NCBI RefSeq assembly: GCF_001441535.1
Contig: NZ_LMAU01000008.1
Span: forward strand, 1-45,695
Source: Tsuneonella troitsensis
GTDB taxonomy: Bacteria; Pseudomonadota; Alphaproteobacteria; Sphingomonadales; Sphingomonadaceae
Length of the DNA: 45,695 nt
Reading direction: 5' to 3'
Made by a program: the position numbers and the translations under genes. The notes beneath the pieces are model-generated. The model searched no databases, was not told the origin of the DNA, and saw nothing but the letters and a program-made list of their open reading frames with translations. Shown piece after piece: positions 18,680-26,057 of this stretch; the first letter of the stretch is position 1, and the number at the start of each line of letters is the position of its first letter.

Positions 18680-19486
18680 TCAGACCGGCTGCGCGATCAA
18701 GGCCTTGGCGCCCGGGGCCAGCCGCACGTCGCCGAGAGAGGGTAGAATCGCGCACGTCCCTGCGGCGAAAGTGTGACCCTCGGCGATCACCGCACCGTCC
18801 AATGGAACGACCAGCAACGGCCCTCCGGAATAGCGTTCGGCGATGTCGGAATCCGGTTGTCCATCCAGTCGGTCGAGCCTGAAATGCGGACCTTCGACCA
18901 ATCGAACGTGCCCGGTCGCGGGCAGCGACCGGCGCAGAGCGGGTTCATGTGGAGCACCGCAGGCCACGGCAATCGCCGCGCCCAGGTGCAGCTCCCTTGG
19001 GCGCCCATAATCGTACAACCGGTAAGTCACATCCGAATTTTGCTGGATTTCGACCAGGGACACACCCGCGCCGATCGCGTGCACCGTACCGGCGGGCAGA
19101 TAGACGAAATCACCCGGTGAGACGGTCCGCCACGCAAGCAGGCTCTCGATCGTACCGTCCGAGGCGGCCGAACGGATCGCTTCGGGCGAGACATCGCGCG
19201 CAAACCCGACCGCCAGTTGCGCATTCGGCTCTGCCGCCATCACCAGCCAGCATTCGTCCTTGCCGCGGCATCCTTCGGGCGCATCGCTGTCGGAAGGGTG
19301 CACCTGCACCGAAAGCTTTTCGTTCGTGAAAAGGTATTTCACCAGCAGTTCGGGCAGTTCGGGCGGCGGCTCGAACCAGACTTCGCCTATGCGCTTGCCT
19401 GCGGGAGCCACGAACGGCGGCGGTAGGGTGTCGCGCCCCCAGACTTTTTCGACGACGCGCGTTTCAAGCGTCCTGACCACCGTCAT
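18680..19486 (-). CDS. manA: Mannose-6-phosphate isomerase, class I (short form)
   Basis: 268 residues, ATG 19486 overlapping the upstream stop (ATGA). Zinc ligands and core are visible: VQVHPSD (Gln/His), KDECW (Glu) and the cupin segment PAGTVHAIGAGVSLVEIQQNSDVTYRLYDYGR. It interconverts fructose-6-phosphate and mannose-6-phosphate, feeding GDP-mannose synthesis together with the enzyme encoded immediately upstream. It is shorter than the 390-residue enteric ManA and lacks the extra helical domain, as is usual for the small class I form. No phosphomannomutase gene is in the window. Confidence 0.92.
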   Translation of the reverse strand: MTVVRTLETRVVEKVWGRDTLPPPFVAPAGKRIGEVWFEPPPELPELLVKYLFTNEKLSVQVHPSDSDAPEGCRGKDECWLVMAAEPNAQLAVGFARDVSPEAIRSAASDGTIESLLAWRTVSPGDFVYLPAGTVHAIGAGVSLVEIQQNSDVTYRLYDYGRPRELHLGAAIAVACGAPHEPALRRSLPATGHVRLVEGPHFRLDRLDGQPDSDIAERYSGGPLLVVPLDGAVIAEGHTFAAGTCAILPSLGDVRLAPGAKALIAQPV

Positions 19487-20514
19487 TGGTTCGCCGCTCC
19501 GGGAAGCTTGCCCACGAGCTGCGCTCCGTGCGCGCTGGTCACCAGTATTTCATCCCCGTCGACCACGACGATCACGTCGTCGAGGCCCACGACCGAGACG
19601 CGCGGGCCGTCCGTATCGATGAGCACGTTGCGGCAATCGAGCACATCGGCACGCCCGCGCACCCGGTTGCCATTCGAATCACCCGTCCGCGCATCGCGCA
19701 GCGCTTCCCAGTTGCCGACATCGGACCATCCCATGTCCACCGGCACCACAGCTGCGCGCGCGGCATTCTCCATGACCGCGTAATCGACCGATTCGCCTGC
19801 GATCGCACCGAATGCGTCGGCACCGGGGTGGAAGTGCGCTCCGTCGCGCATGCCCTCGTCGACGGCGCGGAGGATCAGGGCCGCCATTTCGGGCCGGTGC
19901 GTGCGCAGTTCGTCGAGAAACGCCCCAGCTCGAAACGCGAAGATGCCCCCGTTCCAGGCATATCCGCCTTCCGTCAGGAATCGTTCGGCGAGCGACCGAT
20001 CGGGCTTCTCGACGAAACGATCGATCCGGTATCCCTCCGCAAGAGGTTCTCCGATGCGGATGTACCCGAAACCGGTTTCCGGACGGTTGGGCGCGATTCC
20101 GAAGGCGACCATCCAGTCGTCCACCGCAAGTCCCGCGGCGGCCACGGCAGCTGCAGCGAAAGCGGCACTATCGGCGATGTGGTGATCGCTGGGACAGACC
20201 AGCATGATCGCATCTGCCGGCAAGAGCCCCGCAGCGAGTGCGATCGCTGGTGCGGTGTTTTTGGCCGAAGGTTCGACGACGATCTGCACGTTTTTGCCGG
20301 CCTGCGCGACGATGGCGGGGACATGCGCGGCCCCCGCGACGATGATCGGTTGGCCGAACGGATGCCCCCCGACCCGGTCCAGCGTGGCCTCGAACAAGGT
20401 GCGTTCCCCCACCAGCGGCAGGAACGGCTTGGGCATGGCTTTGCGGCTGCGCGGCCACAGGCGCGTGCCGCTACCGCCGCAAAGAACCACCGGAATGATC
20501 GGATTATCGTGCAT
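19483..20514 (-). CDS. manC: Mannose-1-phosphate guanylyltransferase
   Basis: 343 residues from ATG 20514 (the frame reaches 20538, but the first 8 residues are not typical). It contains the nucleotidyltransferase loop VVLCGGSGTRLWPRSRKAMPKPFLPL, the metal region LVCPSDHHI, FVEKPD, WNGGIFAFRA and VDMGWSDVGNWEAL, all diagnostic of GDP-mannose pyrophosphorylase. It makes GDP-mannose from mannose-1-phosphate and GTP for exopolysaccharide, glycolipid or O-antigen. Many bacteria carry a fused GMP-PMI protein; here the two activities are separate proteins linked by an ATGA overlap. A TAGCAT-GCAA-ATGCTA hairpin (20529-20544) lies in its leader. Confidence 0.93.
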   Translation of the reverse strand: MHDNPIIPVVLCGGSGTRLWPRSRKAMPKPFLPLVGERTLFEATLDRVGGHPFGQPIIVAGAAHVPAIVAQAGKNVQIVVEPSAKNTAPAIALAAGLLPADAIMLVCPSDHHIADSAAFAAAAVAAAGLAVDDWMVAFGIAPNRPETGFGYIRIGEPLAEGYRIDRFVEKPDRSLAERFLTEGGYAWNGGIFAFRAGAFLDELRTHRPEMAALILRAVDEGMRDGAHFHPGADAFGAIAGESVDYAVMENAARAAVVPVDMGWSDVGNWEALRDARTGDSNGNRVRGRADVLDCRNVLIDTDGPRVSVVGLDDVIVVVDGDEILVTSAHGAQLVGKLPGAANQ

Positions 20515-20528
20515 CAGGCGCAGGCACT

Positions 20529-20544
20529 TAGCATGCAAATGCTA
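20529..20544 (-). other. Short leader hairpin before manC
   Basis: TAGCAT and ATGCTA (6-bp perfect stem) around GCAA on the plus strand; on the transcript strand the loop is TTGC. It sits between the tonB stop and the manC start. No T-run follows on the transcribed strand, so it is not a terminator; the role is open. Confidence 0.4.
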
Positions 20545-20560
20545 CCGGCGAGCAAAAACC

Positions 20561-21295
20561 TCAGAACCAGCGCTGCCGCCAGTAAAACGGCGCGGCGACC
20601 GGGTTTCCGGCACTGTCGGTCGCAGGCCGGAAACGCAGCCGTTCGACGACGAGGCGGCAAGTGATGCGGTCGGCTTCCGCGTCGGGGCTTGGCCGGAACA
20701 CGCTACAGTTGCTGGCACGGCCGTCCGTTCCGACGGTCACATGAACGATCACTTCGGTCCCGACCCGCGCCTGGCGCCCGCCCGGCGGCGTGGGGTAGTC
20801 GCGGGCGTTGTTGATCCCGCCGCCGACGTGAACCGGCTGGGTGGCGATACCGCCGCCCTGCCCGCTTCCTTCGTTGCCGCTGCCCGTCCCGGTGCCCGTG
20901 CCGCCCGCACCGGTCCCGGTTCCGGCATCGCTGGCGCCCGACGTGTCTGCGGTTCCAGTGGAACTGGCCTTGGGCGCAGGGGGATTCGGCCGGATCGCAA
21001 TCTTTGGCTCCGGCGCGGAAGTCGGCTTGGGGACCGCTTCGACCCCCTCCTCTCCCGAAGCCCCCGCGTCGGGCTCAGGTTCCGGGGGCGGGACATACTG
21101 CTTCGTTTCGACCGTCACGGTGAAGGTCGAGAGCACCGCCCTCTCCACCGATGCGGTCGCGTTCGGCGCGAATGCCTTGGCGAGGCCGTAGAGCGCGGCG
21201 ACGTGCAGGAGGAGGATGAGCACCAGCGTGCCCGGCTTGGGGCGGCGGCGCGCGCTCGCAAAGTTGTCGTTCGTCGCAGATCGAAGGTCCGCCAT
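20561..21295 (-). CDS. TonB family energy transducer
   Basis: 244 residues from ATG 21295 (the frame extends to 21343). An N-terminal membrane helix (GTLVLILLLHVAALYGLAKAF) is followed by a periplasm-spanning region, first Pro/Glu-rich (YVPPPEPEPD, PKPTSAPEP), then a Gly/Thr-rich stretch, and a TonB C-terminal domain (VGTEVIVHVTVGTDGRASNCSVFRPS, LRFRPATDSAGNPV). TonB passes energy from ExbB/ExbD to outer-membrane receptors. No exbBD is in the window. It lies 107 bases after the Oar-like receptor gene on the same strand, which suggests a dedicated pair, although a hairpin separates them. Confidence 0.88.
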   Translation of the reverse strand: MADLRSATNDNFASARRRPKPGTLVLILLLHVAALYGLAKAFAPNATASVERAVLSTFTVTVETKQYVPPPEPEPDAGASGEEGVEAVPKPTSAPEPKIAIRPNPPAPKASSTGTADTSGASDAGTGTGAGGTGTGTGSGNEGSGQGGGIATQPVHVGGGINNARDYPTPPGGRQARVGTEVIVHVTVGTDGRASNCSVFRPSPDAEADRITCRLVVERLRFRPATDSAGNPVAAPFYWRQRWF

Positions 21296-21346
21296 GGCGG
21301 GATCAACGCTGCCCCCGCAAGCCGCGTTCCGCAAGCCCCCCAAACG

Positions 21347-21383
21347 AACGGCGGCGCCCCCGCGAAGGAGCGCCGCCGCCGTT
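21347..21383 (-). terminator. Possible terminator or attenuator between the Oar-like receptor and tonB
   Basis: AACGGCGGCGC (21347-21357) and GCGCCGCCGCCGTT (21370-21383) pair strongly with one three-base slip. On the minus strand only a short T-run (CGTTTG) follows, so termination would be partial, which would let some transcripts reach tonB. Confidence 0.5.
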
Positions 21384-21402
21384 TGTCAGTGCGATCGTGC
21401 GA

Positions 21403-24400
21403 TCAGAAGTCGTAGCTGACGCCGACCTTCAGACGCCACACCGACGACGACAGGTTGATACCGTTGTCGTCGGCAATGCTCTGCGCTCCGTTGAAGCCGG
21501 TGATGATGTACCGGCCCTGCGAATCGACCCCGCTAGTGGTGGCGACATCCTGCAGACCCGCGAAGTTGCGGCGGCGCTGGACGTTCCAGTCGTTGTCGAG
21601 GAAGTTGAGGAAGTTATCCATCGTGGCATAGAGCTTGATGCGGTCGTCGCGACCGAAGAAGCGGCCCGGTCCCGGAAGCTCCTGCGAGAACGACAGGTCC
21701 ATGTCGTAGTACCAGTCGTTCGAGCAGGTGTTGCGCAAGATAGAGCTGCCGGCGAAGTCCTTTGCACAACCGATGCTCGACGCCCAGGCAGCGAGGTCGG
21801 CCACCGCAGTCTGGTTCGAGAGCGGCGACACGTTGGGATCGCTCACGCCCGTCGGGATATACGCCAGCGCGTTATCGCGCCCCGAAGCGGTGTCGTTGAA
21901 CACGCCGTCACCGCCGAAGGTCAGGCTGTAAGGCCGGCCCGACCGGGCGACGAACGTCATCGCGAAGCGCGTGGACAGATCCTCGAAGAACTCCTCACGG
22001 AAAGCGAGGCGCGTCGAGATATTGTGCTTGCTCGAATAGAACCCGCGCGATGCGGCGGGGTTCTGACGGTCGAACGCGGCCGTGAGGTCGTAGTTCGAGC
22101 CGGCGGTGGAGTTGTACAGGTTCCGGCGGTCCTGGGCGTCGGTGTAGGCATAGCCGAGGTTGAAATCGACGTTGCCGCCTTCGGTGAACAACCCGCCGTC
22201 GAAGGTCTTCGACAGGATGATCGACGCGTTGTGGCTTTCGAAGCCCGCCGAGTTGGTCAGCTGCAGCTCGTCGTCACGACCCGTGTTGAAGCAGACCGCG
22301 TTAACATTGGTATAGACCGGACCGGGGTTGGCGTCGACCAGACGAGCCGTACAACCGGCCACGGTGGGATCGATGGCGCGATAGATCGGGCGACCGTCGA
22401 TCGCGAAGCCGTTGAGACCAAGGGCCGGGTTCACCGTCTGGGCGAGGTCGACCAGCGTGAGCGGATTGCGGTACTTGCTGTAGATGTAGTCGAGCGTCAG
22501 GCTCCATCTGCTGAAGAACCCGGTCGGCGCGAAGTCCATGCCGGCCGTAAAGCCGACATTGGCGCGCAGCACCGACGGCTGCTTGATGTCCGGAGCGATC
22601 GACTGGGTGTCGCCCAGGCCACGAGCAGCCGATGCCGATGCCGACTGCTGAAAGCAGGTGGGAACACCGGTGAACTGGCCGCCCGTGACCACGTCGATCC
22701 GTGCGGTACCGCATGCGGCGTCCTGCGTGGTGCCCTGCGCGAAACCCCGACCATCGTTCTGAAACGCGTTGCCGAACCACACCAGCGGGTCACCGCCCGA
22801 GAACACGCCGACGCCGACCCGCAGCGACGGACGCGTGAAGACCGCGAAGTCGTTCATGTCGTAGGTCAATCCGAGGCGCGGCATGATCAGCGGCTCGAGA
22901 TTGCTGAAGCCAGTGGTGTTCGAGTAGCCGTAGCGGCGGACGAACTCCGAGTTCAGCGCCGGCTGGCCGCCATCGTACCAGTCGACGCGGACGCCCGCGA
23001 CCGCGGTAAGCTGGTCGCTGACGCTCCATTCGTCCTGCGCGAAGACGGAGTAGATCGTCCGGGTGAACGCGGCTGCCGCATCGGCCACATCGCCGGTAGC
23101 CGAGAAATTGCCGAACGCGCCGAACGTACAGCCATTAACGACATTGAGTGGCGTTGTGGAGGTTGTGGGCGTGCAGATATTCGCTGTGTTCGCCGCGTTA
23201 CGCACGGTGCGGCCCCTAGAGAGCAAGCCCTCCCGCAGATCGTTGATGTTCTCGAAAACCAGCGTGCCGGTGGCGTTCTGGACGAACAGGTTGAACAGAT
23301 CGGCGTGGTTCATTTCCGCGCCGATCTTGATCCGGTGCGCGCCCGCCTCGAGGTTGGCGGCGATCCGGTACTGATCGATGTTGGTGCGCAGGTCGTTCGC
23401 CGAACGCGAGTTGCCCGGACCGGCAAGCACGGCGCCTTCATCGCCTGGAGTCGGGCTGTTCGCAATGCCGACGATAATGCGTGGGATCGGATTGTCCGAC
23501 TGTGCCTCGCCGCCGCCGAGCGGGTCCTGCCGGTCGCGCACTTCGGCGCGCGAGTAGCGCAGTTCGGTCGAGAAGTTGCCGCTCCACTGCGAGTAGAGGC
23601 GACCCGAGTAGTAGTTCGACTTGGTGCCGCTGGCGTAGAACGTGTTCTGGCCGATCGCCTGGGGCGACGTACCGGTGAACAGGTCGTCGGCGCGGGTCGA
23701 TGCTTCCTCGAGCCGCTGGTAGGTGGCTTCGAGACGGTGGTTGTCGGTGATCTGGAGATCGCCGCGCACGAAGTAGCGGTCGTTCGAGAACGGACGGCTG
23801 GTGACCAGCGGACCGGTTTCGATGCCGTAGACCGAGCTCAGGACGTCGCTGATCTCGTTGAACTGGGCGACAGAAATATTGGCCTGCTCGTTCGGGTAAC
23901 CGGCGCCGGTCGGGCCTTCGTCCTGCGACTGGCCGGCTTCCTGGTGCTCGTAGGCGCCGAAGATGAACAGGCGATCCTTGATGATCGGGCCGCTGAGATA
24001 GGCGCCCCAGCGCTTTTCGGGCTCGATCGGGGCGACGTTGATGCCGTCGGCGATCGTCTTGCCGCGCAGGCCGTTGTCCGAATACTCGAAGAACCCGCCG
24101 AACTTGATCTCGTTCGAACCCGACTTCGTCACGATGTTGATCGCGCAGCCGGTGAAGTTGCCGTAATCGACGTCGAACGGTGCGAACTGGACCTGGGTCT
24201 CGCGCGTTGCGTCATAGGGCAGCGGGGTCGACGAACGCGACGAAAAGCCGGTGTCGTTCAGGCCGTACACGTCGCCCTGGCTGATGCCGTCGACCGTGAA
24301 GGCGTTGCCGCGATCGTTGCCGCCAAGGCAGCTGATGCGGTCCTGACCCGAGCCACCATCGTCGCGGTCGAGGCTGACGCGCGGGTCGAGGCGGATGATG

Positions 24401-24870
24401 TCGCGAACGTCGCGGTTGAAGCTGGGCGCGCTTTCCAGGACTTCGGTGGTGAAGCTGGTGCCCGGACCGACCGCGAGCTGGGTGACCTGCACCCGCGAAC
24501 CGGTGACGACGATCTCGCCGCCGCCTGCCGAAAGGGCGAAGGTGAGCGAGGTGTTGCCCTGCAGGGTCGTCTGGATACCCTCGACCGTCTGGCCTTCGAA
24601 GCCATCGGCATTGGCGGCGACCGTGTAGGGTCCGCCCGTCACGAGGCCGGTTGCCGCGAACGAACCGCCGGTGCCGGTCGTGATCGTGCGGGTCGCGCCG
24701 GTGCGGGTGTCGGTGATGGTAACAGTCGCGCCGGCAACCGGGTTGCCGTCAGCGTCGTTGACCGTCCCCTCGATGCCCGAGGTGATCTGCTGCGCCATCA
24801 CGGGCGCGGGCAGGATGGCGGCGGCGGAAAGGCTTACGACGCTCGCAGCCAACAGATACTTGAGCTTCAT
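21403..24870 (-). CDS. Oar-like TonB-dependent receptor with carboxypeptidase-regulatory plug extension
   Basis: 1155 residues from ATG 24870; the frame reaches 24891, but the signal peptide starts at 24870 (MKLKYLLAASVVSLSAAAILPAPVMAQQ). After the signal comes an Ig-like CarboxypepD_reg domain (ITSGIEGTVNDADGNPVAGATVTITDT), then the plug (GGGEIVVTGSRVQV, ESAPSFNRDVRDIIRLDPRV, SCLGGNDRGNAFTVDGI) and a very long beta-barrel ending LKVGVSYDF, a proper terminal Phe. Oar-type receptors take up large or proteinaceous material; the ligand here is unknown. The upstream region has a promoter with an adjacent inverted repeat and a leader of roughly 140 bases with two hairpins. The downstream tonB may be its partner. 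Confidence 0.93.
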   Translation of the reverse strand: MKLKYLLAASVVSLSAAAILPAPVMAQQITSGIEGTVNDADGNPVAGATVTITDTRTGATRTITTGTGGSFAATGLVTGGPYTVAANADGFEGQTVEGIQTTLQGNTSLTFALSAGGGEIVVTGSRVQVTQLAVGPGTSFTTEVLESAPSFNRDVRDIIRLDPRVSLDRDDGGSGQDRISCLGGNDRGNAFTVDGISQGDVYGLNDTGFSSRSSTPLPYDATRETQVQFAPFDVDYGNFTGCAINIVTKSGSNEIKFGGFFEYSDNGLRGKTIADGINVAPIEPEKRWGAYLSGPIIKDRLFIFGAYEHQEAGQSQDEGPTGAGYPNEQANISVAQFNEISDVLSSVYGIETGPLVTSRPFSNDRYFVRGDLQITDNHRLEATYQRLEEASTRADDLFTGTSPQAIGQNTFYASGTKSNYYSGRLYSQWSGNFSTELRYSRAEVRDRQDPLGGGEAQSDNPIPRIIVGIANSPTPGDEGAVLAGPGNSRSANDLRTNIDQYRIAANLEAGAHRIKIGAEMNHADLFNLFVQNATGTLVFENINDLREGLLSRGRTVRNAANTANICTPTTSTTPLNVVNGCTFGAFGNFSATGDVADAAAAFTRTIYSVFAQDEWSVSDQLTAVAGVRVDWYDGGQPALNSEFVRRYGYSNTTGFSNLEPLIMPRLGLTYDMNDFAVFTRPSLRVGVGVFSGGDPLVWFGNAFQNDGRGFAQGTTQDAACGTARIDVVTGGQFTGVPTCFQQSASASAARGLGDTQSIAPDIKQPSVLRANVGFTAGMDFAPTGFFSRWSLTLDYIYSKYRNPLTLVDLAQTVNPALGLNGFAIDGRPIYRAIDPTVAGCTARLVDANPGPVYTNVNAVCFNTGRDDELQLTNSAGFESHNASIILSKTFDGGLFTEGGNVDFNLGYAYTDAQDRRNLYNSTAGSNYDLTAAFDRQNPAASRGFYSSKHNISTRLAFREEFFEDLSTRFAMTFVARSGRPYSLTFGGDGVFNDTASGRDNALAYIPTGVSDPNVSPLSNQTAVADLAAWASSIGCAKDFAGSSILRNTCSNDWYYDMDLSFSQELPGPGRFFGRDDRIKLYATMDNFLNFLDNDWNVQRRRNFAGLQDVATTSGVDSQGRYIITGFNGAQSIADDNGINLSSSVWRLKVGVSYDF

Positions 24871-24935
24871 GGAATGACGGTCCCTATGCATTCGATGAGG
24901 AGATTCGGGTGACGATGGAGCCAGCGGTTAGGCGG

Positions 24936-24967
24936 CTTGCACGGCTGCAAGAAGTAACTTCTGTTAC
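24936..24967 (-). other. Two tandem leader hairpins of the Oar-like receptor gene
   Basis: CTTGCA-CGGC-TGCAAG (24936-24951) is followed two bases later by GTAAC-TTCT-GTTAC (24954-24967). Both are perfect stems within the untranslated leader, about 66-97 bases ahead of the start. Confidence 0.5.
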
Positions 24968-24992
24968 GGCTCCATGACAATCGCCGCGGGAG

Positions 24993-25001
24993 TTATCCAC
25001 A
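24993..25001 (+). promoter_or_regulatory. Perfect DnaA box in the Oar-like receptor leader
   Basis: TTATCCACA, an exact match to the DnaA consensus, in non-coding DNA just downstream of the predicted -10. One box alone does not make an origin. Confidence 0.45.
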
Positions 25002-25014
25002 CGCGCCCAGTCTG

Positions 25015-25042
25015 CATATAAGCTTTTGAAATAACGCAACAA
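25015..25042 (-). promoter_or_regulatory. Candidate promoter of the Oar-like receptor
   Basis: On the minus strand TTGTTG (25042-25037), a 16-base spacer, then TATATG (25020-25015). The region is AT-rich against a GC-rich background. Transcription would start near 25008, leaving a leader of nearly 140 bases. Confidence 0.5.
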
Positions 25043-25044
25043 TC

Positions 25045-25068
25045 GGATGTTGCCGCAATGCAACATCC
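25045..25068. promoter_or_regulatory. Inverted repeat (candidate operator) next to the -35 of the Oar-like receptor
   Basis: GGATGTTGC (25045-25053) and GCAACATCC (25060-25068), a perfect 9-bp repeat with spacer CGCAAT, lying two bases upstream of the candidate -35. It is not followed by T on either strand in the right orientation, so a protein site is more likely than a terminator. Confidence 0.6.
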
Positions 25069-25116
25069 AGATAAAAAAGTCACCGGTCGCGTGCCATGCA
25101 CGCCTTGCGGCGCGAA

Positions 25117-26046
25117 TCAGGCCAGATTTATCTCGCGCAGGCGCTGCTGAAGGAACGCGTGGCTCGAAATCGGCTCGGGGTGATCGTCCGGTCGTTCGGG
25201 ATCGATGCAGCTGTCCAAAGTGACGATGTCGAAATCGGGACGGAAGTGCAGGAAGAAGGGCATCGAATAGCGGCTGCGGTAGGCGGCCGCGCCCTTTGGA
25301 TTGACGACCCGGTGCTGCGTCGACTTGAGCCGGTGGTTGGTCAATCGGTCGAGCATGTCGCCGATGTTGACCACCAGCGCGCCATCGGGCGTGTCGATCG
25401 CCTTCCACTCGCCCTGCGCAGTCAGCAGTTCGAGGCCGGCTTCTTCGGCGCCAAGAAGCAGGGTGATCGTGTTGATGTCGCCGTGCGCGGCGGCGCGGAT
25501 TGCGCCCTCGGCGTGCGGCCCGTCGAGCGGCGGGTAGTGCAGCAGACGCATGACCGAATTGCCGTCCTCGACCGTGGCGGCGAACCAATCGCGCGGGAGG
25601 CCCAGGTGAAGCGCGATCGCCTCGAGCACGCGGCCACCGGCCTTCTCGAAAGCAGCATACAGCTCGCCGAAGGTTTCGCGGAAGCCATCGACTTCGCTCG
25701 GCCAGACGTTCGGTGCCATGTATTCGGCCAGCGGATGGCCGGCCGGCAGTTCACGGCCGACGTGCCAGAATTCCTTGAGGTCGTGGACCTCGGCGTCCTT
25801 GGCCCGCTCGACGCCGAAGGGGGTGTACCCGCGCGCGCCGCCGCCGCCTTCGATTTTGTAGGCCTTCTTCACCTCGTCTGGCAGCGCGAAGAACGCCTTC
25901 GACATGGCCTCGGCCCGCGCGATCAGGTCGGCGGGGATGCCGTGGTCGCGAATGACCGCGAAGCCGTATTCACGGAACGAACGGCCGAGTTCGTCGGCGA
26001 CTTCGTCAAGCGGGCGGGCGATCGATACGGAGGCTATTTCGGACAT
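25117..26046 (-). CDS. Isopenicillin N synthase-family 2-oxoglutarate/Fe(II) oxygenase
   Basis: 309 residues. The N-terminal DIOX_N region (LGRSFREYGFAVIRDHGIPADLIARAEAMSKAFFALPDEVKKAY) and the catalytic cupin are complete: HxD in AAHGDINTITLLL, the distal His in LKSTQHRVVNP and the cosubstrate Arg-x-Ser in YRSRYSMPFFLHF. The substrate is not evident from sequence. The gene begins 11 bases after the stop of a nucleoside transporter, so nucleosides or nucleobases are plausible substrates; fungal pyrimidine deoxynucleoside dioxygenases and XanA are precedents in the broader superfamily. Penicillin synthesis is not implied. Confidence 0.88.
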   Translation of the reverse strand: MSEIASVSIARPLDEVADELGRSFREYGFAVIRDHGIPADLIARAEAMSKAFFALPDEVKKAYKIEGGGGARGYTPFGVERAKDAEVHDLKEFWHVGRELPAGHPLAEYMAPNVWPSEVDGFRETFGELYAAFEKAGGRVLEAIALHLGLPRDWFAATVEDGNSVMRLLHYPPLDGPHAEGAIRAAAHGDINTITLLLGAEEAGLELLTAQGEWKAIDTPDGALVVNIGDMLDRLTNHRLKSTQHRVVNPKGAAAYRSRYSMPFFLHFRPDFDIVTLDSCIDPERPDDHPEPISSHAFLQQRLREINLA

Positions 26047-26057
26047 GGGCTACGACT

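Noticed and set aside
21397-24912. A 1171-codon open frame on the plus strand opposite the Oar-like receptor
   Set aside because: It mirrors the receptor gene on the other strand; its translation is Arg/Val/Ala/Asp-rich with no family motif, as expected from a GC-rich third-position shadow, while the minus strand has a signal peptide, plug and barrel.
25045-25068. Rho-independent terminator after the 2-oxoglutarate oxygenase gene
   Set aside because: On the minus strand the T-run precedes the stem, and on the plus strand A residues follow it, so neither direction has a proper terminator.
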